DNA of 44,754 bases from CBDIHP01 sp965279195 (GTDB lineage: Bacteria > Planctomycetota > Planctomycetia > Isosphaerales > Isosphaeraceae): positions 1 to 44,754 of the forward strand of contig CBDIHP010000003.1 of NCBI GenBank assembly GCA_965279195.1, in the 5' to 3' direction. Position 1 is the first letter of the stretch; every line of letters begins with the position of its first letter. Position numbers and translations under genes: made by a program. Below are positions 35,536 through 43,276 of the stretch, piece after piece. The notes under the pieces are model-generated. The model was not told the DNA's origin and ran no database searches. It saw only the letters and a program-made list of their open reading frames with translations.

Positions 35536-35823
35536 GAGACCTCTCGACCGGGCTCCGGGACGGGAATGGGCCATGACATTCTAGTGAATCCCGCCCGCCC
35601 CGTGACACCCTCGCCCCTCCGCTTCGTCGATTCTCCGCAACGTCGGACGCCGCCGGGCGCCCCGGATGTTGACGGGGTTGCTCATCCGGAATCCACAAGT
35701 CTGCATGAAAGGCCGGCGCGGCGAGATGGAGAATCCGGTCAAGTTTTGCAGCCCAGGTCGCCCGGGTCGGATTATCCTGGTGGCGGGGGATCGAATCCAG
35801 GTGGTCATCCGGGAGGTGTGCCG

Positions 35824-37347
35824 ATGTCGCGAAGCGTGAGGCGTGTGTCCGCGTGGGTGGTTGTGCTGGTGGTGGCCCTCGTCGGGGCGTCGCGCGTCGG
35901 CCGGGCGCAGGCGGGGTTCGACGACGACCGGGTGATGCTCCAGGGGTTCTACTGGGAGTCCTACCGCCACGGCGACCCGGGGCATCCCGAGTTCGGATCG
36001 AAGAAATGGTATGCGATCGTCAAGGAGAACGCCGACGAGATCCAGGGGGGTCGCTTCGACCTGATCTGGCTGCCGCCCCCCAGCGACGCCGGCTCGAAGA
36101 GCGCGGGGTATAACCCGAAGCGGCTCTATCGCCTGGAGAACTCCTACGGCGACTTCAACCAGCACCGCGCCATGCTGGAGGGACTGCTCAAGAAGGGCGT
36201 CGAGCCGGTCGCCGACATCGTGATCAACCACCGCGAGGGCATGACCAACTGGACCGACTTCCAGGAGCCGGCGTGGGACCTGAAGTCGATCACCCGCGAC
36301 GACGAGGCGTTCTCCGACCCGAATTCCAACGCGGTGGGCACGCCCCAGAACCTGCGGGGCCAGCCGGAGGAGAGCAACGCGCCCTACGGCGCCCCCACCG
36401 GCCGCAACTTCGCCTACGGCAGCTTCCGCGACATCGACCACACCAACAAGCAGGTGCGCCTGGACATCATCAAGTACCTGCTCCTGCTCAGGGGCATGGG
36501 CTATCGCGGCTGGCGGTACGACATGGTCCACGGCTACCACGCGCGGCACCTGGCGCTCTACAACAGGCGGAGCAAGCCCACGTTCTCGGTCGGCGAGTAC
36601 GACTGGGGCAAGCAGCCCGAGTGGCGCGGCTGGTCGTGGGCGACGGCCACCTCGCCGGGCGACCTGACCACGTCGTCGAGCGTGTTCGACTTCACCACGG
36701 CGTTCGCGCTCAAGGACAACAAGGGGAACTACGCGGCCTGGGGCGGGCTCGGCAAGGGGTTCGGGCTGATGGGCGACACCACCGACGGCATCCCCTGGAA
36801 GAACCGGGCGGTCACGTTCCTGGAGAACCACGACACCGGCTACCGCACCGACGACGACGGCACGCCCCAGGACGGCCACAAGTCCGACAGCTTCGCCAAC
36901 AACTGGGAGGTGGAGCAGGCGTATGCCTACATCCTCACGCACCCCGGCGTCCCCTGCGTGTACTGGAAGCACTACTTCGACTGGGGCGGGCCGCTGAAGT
37001 TCCGGATCCAGGCCCTGATCAACGCCCGCAAGGTCGCCGGCGTGACCTCCGGCAGCTCGGTCTTCCCGCAGGACAACGCGCGGGCGAAGGGGGTCTACGC
37101 GGCCAAGGTCACCGGCAAGGCCGGCAGCCTCTACGTCCGGGTCGGCGGCGACGACGGGTCGTGGCAGCCGTCGGATTCGAACTACGCCGACTACCGCGAC
37201 TACGCCCACGGCGCGGGCTGGAAGGTCTGGGTGTCCATCCCCGGCAACCCCGACGTCCGCCAGGCACCACCGCGCGGGGCGCTGCCGGTCCCGGCCTTCA
37301 AGAAGGCCGACGAGATCACCGTCCCGGCGAACTGGGCGGACGAGTGA
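35824..37347 (+). CDS. Secreted GH13 alpha-amylase
   Basis: 507 residues, signal peptide at 1-29 (VSAWVVVLVVALVGASRVGRAQA). All four GH13 regions are present: I, VADIVINH (131-136); II, GWRYDMVH with nucleophile D233; III, FSVGEYDW with acid/base E258; IV, FLENHDT with D337. The MLQGFYWESYRHGDPGHPEF opening and the compact layout resemble bacterial/plant-type alpha-amylases that hydrolyse alpha-1,4-glucans internally. The C-terminal beta domain (SLYVRVGGDDGSW) completes the fold. ATG 35824 has GGGAGGTG upstream. Likely periplasmic or extracellular starch or glycogen degradation. A strong terminator follows. Confidence 0.93.
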   Translation: MSRSVRRVSAWVVVLVVALVGASRVGRAQAGFDDDRVMLQGFYWESYRHGDPGHPEFGSKKWYAIVKENADEIQGGRFDLIWLPPPSDAGSKSAGYNPKRLYRLENSYGDFNQHRAMLEGLLKKGVEPVADIVINHREGMTNWTDFQEPAWDLKSITRDDEAFSDPNSNAVGTPQNLRGQPEESNAPYGAPTGRNFAYGSFRDIDHTNKQVRLDIIKYLLLLRGMGYRGWRYDMVHGYHARHLALYNRRSKPTFSVGEYDWGKQPEWRGWSWATATSPGDLTTSSSVFDFTTAFALKDNKGNYAAWGGLGKGFGLMGDTTDGIPWKNRAVTFLENHDTGYRTDDDGTPQDGHKSDSFANNWEVEQAYAYILTHPGVPCVYWKHYFDWGGPLKFRIQALINARKVAGVTSGSSVFPQDNARAKGVYAAKVTGKAGSLYVRVGGDDGSWQPSDSNYADYRDYAHGAGWKVWVSIPGNPDVRQAPPRGALPVPAFKKADEITVPANWADE

Positions 37348-37383
37348 AGCCGGGCGCGGGGCACCGCGTGCCGCCCCGGCTTT
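37347..37383 (+). terminator. Rho-independent-like terminator after the amylase
   Basis: AAGCCGGG..CGGGGCAC-CGC-GTGCCGC..CCCGGCTTT hairpin overlapping the amylase stop codon, with a short T run on the right. The stem is interrupted but very GC-rich. Confidence 0.65.
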
Positions 37384-37689
37384 GACGGAAGTCTCCGGCC
37401 CGTCACGGATTGGACCCGGGCGGGCCGTCGCGGGGCGGCCGCCGGGGGCGCATGGGGGTAGGGGCGCGATCTGGGCGGAGGGGGCGTCGCCCCTTTGCGC
37501 CTCCGTTGTCGGATCGCCGCGCCGCTGTCAACGGGCAACGTTGACCCCGATGAACATCGATCGAATCGACTTGTTTTTCCGAATGCGAACGGTCAGCGTG
37601 TTAGGGGCGATCCCCGCCCACCGTGCCCGGTCGCGGGGTCGCCCCTCTCCATCCCATCCGGATCGAACAGACGACGAGGTCGCAACACG
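37384..37689. other. Gene-free leader of the PEP-CTERM gene
   Basis: No gene seen. The stretch between the amylase terminator and ATG 37690 contains an AT-richer segment (37555-37580, TCGACTTGTTTTTCCGAATGC) that may belong to the promoter, but no clear -35/-10 pair is visible. Confidence 0.4.
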
Positions 37690-38667
37690 ATGATTCGCCC
37701 GATGCGTTCCCTGACCCTCGGCGCCGCGACGGCGCTGGTGCTCCTCGGCGTCGCCGCCCCGTCGCGTGCGGGCCTGGTGATCAACGCGACCTACGCGGCG
37801 AACCTCACCTCCGACCCGAACTCGGCGACGATCATCTCCACGATCCAGTCGGCCATCAACGAGTACCAGGCCAGCTTCAGCGACAACGTCACCGTGTCGA
37901 TCGCCTTCCAGGAGGGGGGCGGGCTCGGCGGTTCCAGCCAGGCCCTCTATCAGTTCTCCTACGGCACCATCCGGACCGCCCTGATCGCCGACGCCTCGAC
38001 CGCCTCCGACGCGACGGCCGTGGCGACCCTGCCCAACCAGACGAATAACCCGGTCTCGAATCAGGCGAACCTGTTCATCTCGTCGGCCAACGGCCGGGCG
38101 CTGGGGCTCAACACCCCGGGCGCCACGACCTTCGGCGGCAGCAACTACGACGGCGTCATCACGCTGAACACGTCGATCATGAACCTGGACCGCACCGGCG
38201 CCCAGAATCCCAGCTTCTACGACCTCAAGTCGGTGGTGCAGCACGAGATCGACGAGGTCCTCGGCCTCGGCTCGTCGGTGGGGAGCAGCCTGCCCAACCC
38301 CCGGATGCAGGACCTGTTCCGCTACAGCGCCGCGGGGACCCGGAGCTTCGCGACGGGTGCGGCCGCCTACCTGTCGATCGACGGCGGGGTGACCAACCTC
38401 GTGAACTTCAACACCGTCACCGGCGGCGACTCCGGCGACTGGGCCAGCTCCTCCACCACCCGGGTGCAGGACGCCTTCGGGACCCCCGGCGCCCAGTCGA
38501 GCCTGTTCGCCAACGGCTCGGTGGAGCTGATCAACCTCGACGTGATCGGCTACAACCGGATCGCCTCCGTCGCCCCCGGCGCCGTGCCCGAGCCGGCCAC
38601 CCTGGGGATGCTCGCCTTCGGCGGGGTCGCCTCGCTGGCCTACGCCCGCCGCCGCCGGGTCGCCTGA
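37690..38667 (+). CDS. PEP-CTERM metalloprotease-like protein
   Basis: 325 residues. A signal peptide (about 1-27) is followed by a mature domain with VVQHEIDEVLGLGS, the HExxExLG-type motif of a PEP-CTERM metalloprotease-like family. The C-terminus is a textbook PEP-CTERM sorting signal: VPEPATLGML, hydrophobic helix, then ARRRR. Such proteins are moved to the cell surface or matrix after processing by an exosortase. Zinc binding and protease activity are predicted from the motif only. ATG 37690. Converges with the giant protein at 38770, with a perfect terminator hairpin between. Confidence 0.85.
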   Translation: MIRPMRSLTLGAATALVLLGVAAPSRAGLVINATYAANLTSDPNSATIISTIQSAINEYQASFSDNVTVSIAFQEGGGLGGSSQALYQFSYGTIRTALIADASTASDATAVATLPNQTNNPVSNQANLFISSANGRALGLNTPGATTFGGSNYDGVITLNTSIMNLDRTGAQNPSFYDLKSVVQHEIDEVLGLGSSVGSSLPNPRMQDLFRYSAAGTRSFATGAAAYLSIDGGVTNLVNFNTVTGGDSGDWASSSTTRVQDAFGTPGAQSSLFANGSVELINLDVIGYNRIASVAPGAVPEPATLGMLAFGGVASLAYARRRRVA

Positions 38668-38704
38668 GCCGGGACCTCCGGGCCCGCGGGTCGGGGAATG
38701 TCGC

Positions 38705-38739
38705 GCGGCCGACGGGACCGGATCGGTCCCGTCGGCCGC
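38705..38739. terminator. 16-bp perfect-stem bidirectional terminator
   Basis: GCGGCCGACGGGACCG-gat-CGGTCCCGTCGGCCGC, between two convergent genes whose stops are at 38667 and 38770. Perfect stem and three-base loop, no T tract. Confidence 0.65.
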
Positions 38740-38769
38740 CTCGATGCGCGGGGCACGATGCATCGGGGT

Positions 38770-41700
38770 TCAATTGACCGTGTCGGTCGCTTTCTTGTTC
38801 GCGACCTTATCCTTGACCGGCCCGGTGGCGGTCCAGATCCAGGCCGGGCCGGTGCCCGAGATGAGGACGTCGGCGGCGAGGTCGTCGATCACGGTGGCGG
38901 GGTTGAGCTTGTCGGCGCCGTTGGGCCCGACCCCGGCGCGGATCGAGGCGATGCGTGCGGCGTTGCTGGGCCCGACGGCCGTCCAGGCGGCCAGGAGGGC
39001 GTCGAGCGCGGCGGTGTCGGCGTCGTAGGCGGTCCGGCCCCCGATCAGGATGGTGTCGTCCGCGCCCCCGCTGAGCGTGTCGGCCCCCGCGCCCCCGATC
39101 AGGATGGCCCGCCCGCTGGCCGCCGCGAGGACATCGACGCCCACGCCGCCGACCAGGACGCAGGGGAGGGCCCCGCCGGTGAGCGTGTTACCGCCGCTGC
39201 CGCCCCGGACCCCCTCGATGCCCAGGACCTTGCCGCCGACCAGCGTCGGCGAGGCCAGGCCGGTCGAGAGGTTCACGCTGATCGGCGCGGTCCGGGCCGA
39301 GGCGTCGAGCCAGTCGCCGGTGCCCGCCGGGCTGGCGCCGCCGTTGAGGCCGCCCGAGAGCGAGCCGCCGGGGGCGAACGAGAAGGTGTCGCCCATCGCC
39401 CCGCCGGTGAGGTTCTGGATCGCCGAGAAGCTCACCGCGCCGATCGATCCGGAGTCGGGCCCGGCGATCGACCAGGCGTTGCTGGCGGCCGGGCCGATCA
39501 GGTTGTCCACGCCGCCGCCCCCCTTGACGGTCACCGGGATCGCCGGCATCGGGTTGAGGAGCGTGAGCGTGGCCGCGCCCGAACTCATGCCGACGTTCAT
39601 CGATTCCACGGCGTTATAGGTGAGGCTCCCCTGATGGGAAGTCGTGAGGGCGTTCTTGTTCAGGACGTAGCCGCGGAGCTGGGAGCTGGCGGCGTCCTTG
39701 ACGTTGAGGGCGTCGGTGCCCGCCCCGCCGTCGATGACGACGCCGCCCAGGATGCCGTCGAGGCCGTGGTTGGCGTCGCCGACGTTGAAAGTCTCGCCGA
39801 TGTATGAGCCGTAGATCGAGGTGGTGCTGCCGAGGGGGGTGCTGACGACGTTGTCGATGTTGGCCGCGGCCCCGTTGTAGATCTTGAGGGTGTTGACCTG
39901 CCCGGCGGCGTAGAGGATCGGCACGGGGGAGAGGCCGTCGACCTCGCCCGAATAGACGAAGGACGTCCGCGCGGAGGTGTCGGCGGTGTCGTTGAGGACC
40001 AGCGTGGCGTCGGCGCCCGAGTCCTTCACCGCGGCCGGTCCGTTGAACCCGGCGAGCTGGCTGAGGATCGACTTGGAGCTGCGCCCGAGCGTGATCAGGT
40101 CGATGCCGGCGCCGCCGTCGATCGTGAGGGCCTTCTGGGTCGAGGCGGCGTAGACCGAGTCGTCGCCGGGGCCGGCGTTGACCGTCGTGGGGACGGGGGT
40201 GGCGAGGACGTCGATCGTGTCCGCCTTCTGGCCGCCGAGGAGGATCAGGTTGGACACCCCGCCGGCGAGGCCCTGGGGCACGGTGTAGGTGATCGGCGTG
40301 CCCGTCAGGCCGGCGATCGTGCCGTTGCCAAGCGCGACCTTCTGGGGGGCGGCGTCCTTGTGGTCGGCGATCGTGAGGGTGGTCGATCCCAGCGAATTAT
40401 AGAGATTCAATGCGCCGTTGATCCCGGCCAGGGTGCCGTTGCCGACGGTGAAGGAGTCGAGGCCGGCCTGGCCGTCGATGTTGAGGATGCCGGTCAGGCC
40501 GCTCACGTTGACGTTGTCGTTGCCGTATCCGGTGTGGAGGTCGAGCCCCTTGAGCATGTTCGGGGTGCCGGCGATGTTGAACGTGTTGCCCTGTTGCCCG
40601 GCGAACACAGCCGCGTGGGTGACGCCGCCGACGCTCGCGAGCGTCGGTTTCCAGGAGATGCCGCCGGGGGCGAGGCCGGACACGCCGACCCCGCCGTTCT
40701 GATTGACGCCGACGGTCCTGGAACTGAAGTCGCCCGAGTCGTTGATCGTGAGGTCGACCGCGGCGGTCGGGCCCGCGTCGATCGAGACGCCGGAGAGGAT
40801 CGCGGCGGTGGTCGTCCGCTTGGTGATCACGTTGAATTCGCCGACGGTGACGCTCGCGTTGCCCTGGCTGGCGAGGAAGCTGAGCGGGCTGTCGACCCGG
40901 TTGATCTGGACCGCGTTGCCCTGGCCGCCGCCGGTGTCGATCAGGGTGCCGAGGTAGAGCGGGTTGGAGGGCGTCCCGGTCACCGTGGCCGAGTCGTTGG
41001 CGAGCCCGGAGAAGGCGTGCAGGGTCCGGAGCACCGAGGGCGAGAAGGTCACGTCGGCGGGCGTGAGGCCGCTGACGCTGGAGGCGGCGACGGTGAAGTT
41101 CCGGCCGAAGACGTCCTTGGAATCGTCGATGTTCACGTCCAGCAGGCCGGGCGTGTTGATGCCGAGGATGTTGATCGATCCCTTGATGTTCTGGGCGTTG
41201 CCGTTCTGGCCGATGTTCACGGTCCCCTTGCCGCCGGGGATGATGGTGACGGGGGCGTTGGCGGCGGTCTTGAGGATGGTGACGGTGCCGGGGTTGAGCT
41301 TGCCGCCCATGCTGACGACGACCGAGGTGATCTGGCCGGGCTCGAAGGTGGCGACCTGGGGCGTCTGGCCCTGGACGGTGACGCGGACGCCGCCGTTGGG
41401 GGCGACGTCGAGCGTGAAGTTGCCGCCGCCGTTGGGGTTGCCGTTGATGGTGAGCGTGCCGCCCTGGACGTGGGGATTCCCCTTGGCGTCGAGGGTGGTC
41501 TTGGGGGAGACGTAGAAGGGGAAGGCGTTGCCGTCGGGCACGATGTAGGCCGAGTCCGCCTGCGACCAGTACGACTGGACGAGCCGGCCGTTGAGCCGGT
41601 AGCTGTACGACTGGGCCTCGGCGTCCCCGATCTCGAAGTCGTCGGTGGCGCGGGTCCACTGGGCCCCGTGGGCCACGCTGATGCCGCTGTCGTTGGCGCC

Positions 41701-42363
41701 GGGGTCGGTGACGGCCTCGACGATCTCGTGGGAGAGGAAGTTGGCCACGTCGTCGGGGTTGCCGTCGTCCTGGATCCAGCCCTCGTAGCGGGTCTCGAGG
41801 TCCAGGGGGACGATCGGGTTGCCGGAGAAGTGGGGGATCACGACGCTGTTGTGGTAGCTGGCGGCGGTGGGGCTATTCGACTGGTATCCGGGCGGGGTGA
41901 CGACGAGGAAGAGGGGCGTCGGGTTGGCGTTGTAGGGGTCGGCGAGCGAGCCCTGGCTCAGGGCGGTCTTGATCACGTCGGTGATGTCGCCGGTGGAGAA
42001 GTTGGGGACCACGGCCGAGCCGACGAAGGCGGTGCCGGCGAGGTGCGCGTTGACGATCCCCGGGTTGTTGCTGTACTGGTCGAGGCCGGAGAGGTAGGGG
42101 GAGGCGAGGATCTGCTTCGCGGTGTCGATCACCGGCTGGGCCTTCGGGCCGTTGCCGAGGGCCCATTCCTTGCCCCAGAAGATCAGGTTCACGGGGGTGT
42201 CGTGGAGCAAGGTCCCGCCGTGGTAGGAGGCGACCTCGGCCCCGAGGGCCGGGGCGAAGATGATGGTCTGGACCGCGCGGGCCTCCAGGGCCTCGGCCGC
42301 GGGCCGGAGCCGGCGGGCCTTGCGATTCGCGGCGGATTTGCGGTCGGGATGATTCGAGAACAT
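38770..42363 (-). CDS. Giant secreted protein with HExxE-type domain and beta repeats
   Basis: 1197 residues. N-terminus RRLRPAAEALEARAVQTIIF is an LEPR-XLL-like motif. The N-terminal 320 residues form a domain with NLIFWGKEW and LSHEIVEAVTDPGANDSG (HExxExxTDP, near residue 212), a metalloprotease-like motif, and FEIGDAEAQ. The remaining 850 residues are repetitive beta structure (GGQGNAVQINRVDSPLSFL, LLGGQKADTIDVLATPVPTT), then RTX-like GGAGADTLSGG units and the C-terminal module LIGGRTAYDADTAALDALLA shared with the protein at 10456-14748. ATG 42363 with GGGAG upstream rather than 42492. Likely surface-associated or extracellular; function unknown. Confidence 0.8.
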   Translation of the reverse strand: MFSNHPDRKSAANRKARRLRPAAEALEARAVQTIIFAPALGAEVASYHGGTLLHDTPVNLIFWGKEWALGNGPKAQPVIDTAKQILASPYLSGLDQYSNNPGIVNAHLAGTAFVGSAVVPNFSTGDITDVIKTALSQGSLADPYNANPTPLFLVVTPPGYQSNSPTAASYHNSVVIPHFSGNPIVPLDLETRYEGWIQDDGNPDDVANFLSHEIVEAVTDPGANDSGISVAHGAQWTRATDDFEIGDAEAQSYSYRLNGRLVQSYWSQADSAYIVPDGNAFPFYVSPKTTLDAKGNPHVQGGTLTINGNPNGGGNFTLDVAPNGGVRVTVQGQTPQVATFEPGQITSVVVSMGGKLNPGTVTILKTAANAPVTIIPGGKGTVNIGQNGNAQNIKGSINILGINTPGLLDVNIDDSKDVFGRNFTVAASSVSGLTPADVTFSPSVLRTLHAFSGLANDSATVTGTPSNPLYLGTLIDTGGGQGNAVQINRVDSPLSFLASQGNASVTVGEFNVITKRTTTAAILSGVSIDAGPTAAVDLTINDSGDFSSRTVGVNQNGGVGVSGLAPGGISWKPTLASVGGVTHAAVFAGQQGNTFNIAGTPNMLKGLDLHTGYGNDNVNVSGLTGILNIDGQAGLDSFTVGNGTLAGINGALNLYNSLGSTTLTIADHKDAAPQKVALGNGTIAGLTGTPITYTVPQGLAGGVSNLILLGGQKADTIDVLATPVPTTVNAGPGDDSVYAASTQKALTIDGGAGIDLITLGRSSKSILSQLAGFNGPAAVKDSGADATLVLNDTADTSARTSFVYSGEVDGLSPVPILYAAGQVNTLKIYNGAAANIDNVVSTPLGSTTSIYGSYIGETFNVGDANHGLDGILGGVVIDGGAGTDALNVKDAASSQLRGYVLNKNALTTSHQGSLTYNAVESMNVGMSSGAATLTLLNPMPAIPVTVKGGGGVDNLIGPAASNAWSIAGPDSGSIGAVSFSAIQNLTGGAMGDTFSFAPGGSLSGGLNGGASPAGTGDWLDASARTAPISVNLSTGLASPTLVGGKVLGIEGVRGGSGGNTLTGGALPCVLVGGVGVDVLAAASGRAILIGGAGADTLSGGADDTILIGGRTAYDADTAALDALLAAWTAVGPSNAARIASIRAGVGPNGADKLNPATVIDDLAADVLISGTGPAWIWTATGPVKDKVANKKATDTVN

Positions 42364-42521
42364 GATGACGTCTCCCTTCGAGGTGTACCCAGGTTCGAGG
42401 ATGTTGGCCGCCCACTGGACCCCGATTTGCGCGGCCGGCCGGATCGTCCACAGGCGGCCCTCGGATTTTCCCGCGGGGTCGGATCGAGGCATGTGAGGGG
42501 GCGGGGAGGTCGGAATTTGTC

Positions 42522-42550
42522 GTCACGGGGCGCAAGCCCTGGCGTACAAT
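42522..42550 (+). promoter_or_regulatory. Possible promoter of the sigma-factor gene
   Basis: TACAAT (42545-42550) matches the -10 consensus at five of six bases and lies about 50 bases before the start. The sequence 17 bases upstream (TCACGG) is a poor -35, so the assignment is weak; an alternative sigma may be used. Confidence 0.3.
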
Positions 42551-42600
42551 GCGAGGCCGTTGCGGCCGGGGGATTCGCGATCATCCGGGGGGGCATGCCG

Positions 42601-43266
42601 ATGGGGGCGGTCATCGAGGCGGTCGACGACGGGCTGGAGGAGCTGCTCGCGAGGGCGTCCTCGGGCGACGCCGCCGCGTTCGCCGACCTCTTCGGCCGGC
42701 ACCGCGCCCGGCTGCGGCGGATGGTCGGGCTCCGGCTCGACCGGCGGCTCCGGGGGCGTGTCGACGCGTCGGACGTGCTCCAGGAGGCGTATCTGGACGC
42801 CGCCCGGCAGCTCCCGGCGTTCCTGGCCGGGCGCACGCTGCCGATCGCGCTCTGGCTCCGGCTGGTGGCCGGCCAGCGGCTGGCCCGGGTGCACCGCCAG
42901 CACCTGGGGGCCTCGATGCGGGACGCCGGCCGGGAGGTGTCGATCCACCGCGGCGGCATGCCCGAGGCGAGTTCGGCCTCGCTCGCCGAGCGCCTCGCCG
43001 GCACCTTCACCACCGCCAGCCAGGCCTGCGCCCGGTCCGAGCGGCAGGGGCAGCTCCAGGCCGCCCTCGACCGCCTGGACGAGAACGACCGCGAGATCAT
43101 CGCGCTTCGGCACTTCGAGGAGCTGACCAACGGCGAGGCGGCCGAGGTCCTCGGGCTGTCGAAGACCGCCGCCAGCAATCGATACATGCGTGCGCTCGCA
43201 CGCCTCCAGGCCGAGCTGGCCGACGAGCCGGGGTTCTTCGAGGCGACCGGCCCCGCCACGGCCTGA
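42601..43266 (+). CDS. ECF-type RNA polymerase sigma factor, planctomycete kind
   Basis: 221 residues. Region 2 is visible in DLFGRHRARLRRMVGLRLDR and VDASDVLQEAYLDAARQLP, region 4 in LDENDREIIALRHFEELTNG with EAAEVLGLSKTAASNRYMRA as the recognition helix-turn-helix. The RGRVDASDVLQE form is typical of planctomycete ECF proteins that sit beside Ser/Thr kinases. No anti-sigma gene is present; in such pairs the kinase is thought to control the sigma factor. ATG 42601 is chosen over 42595 for its spacing from the G-rich ribosome site. The kinase starts 10 bases after its stop. Confidence 0.9.
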   Translation: MGAVIEAVDDGLEELLARASSGDAAAFADLFGRHRARLRRMVGLRLDRRLRGRVDASDVLQEAYLDAARQLPAFLAGRTLPIALWLRLVAGQRLARVHRQHLGASMRDAGREVSIHRGGMPEASSASLAERLAGTFTTASQACARSERQGQLQAALDRLDENDREIIALRHFEELTNGEAAEVLGLSKTAASNRYMRALARLQAELADEPGFFEATGPATA

Positions 43267-43276
43267 TCGGAGCCCC

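Noticed and set aside
40360..42600. Upstream extension of the sigma-factor frame to 40360
   Set aside because: The extension is antisense to the giant secreted protein; a ribosome site and typical sigma-factor N-terminus place the start at 42601.
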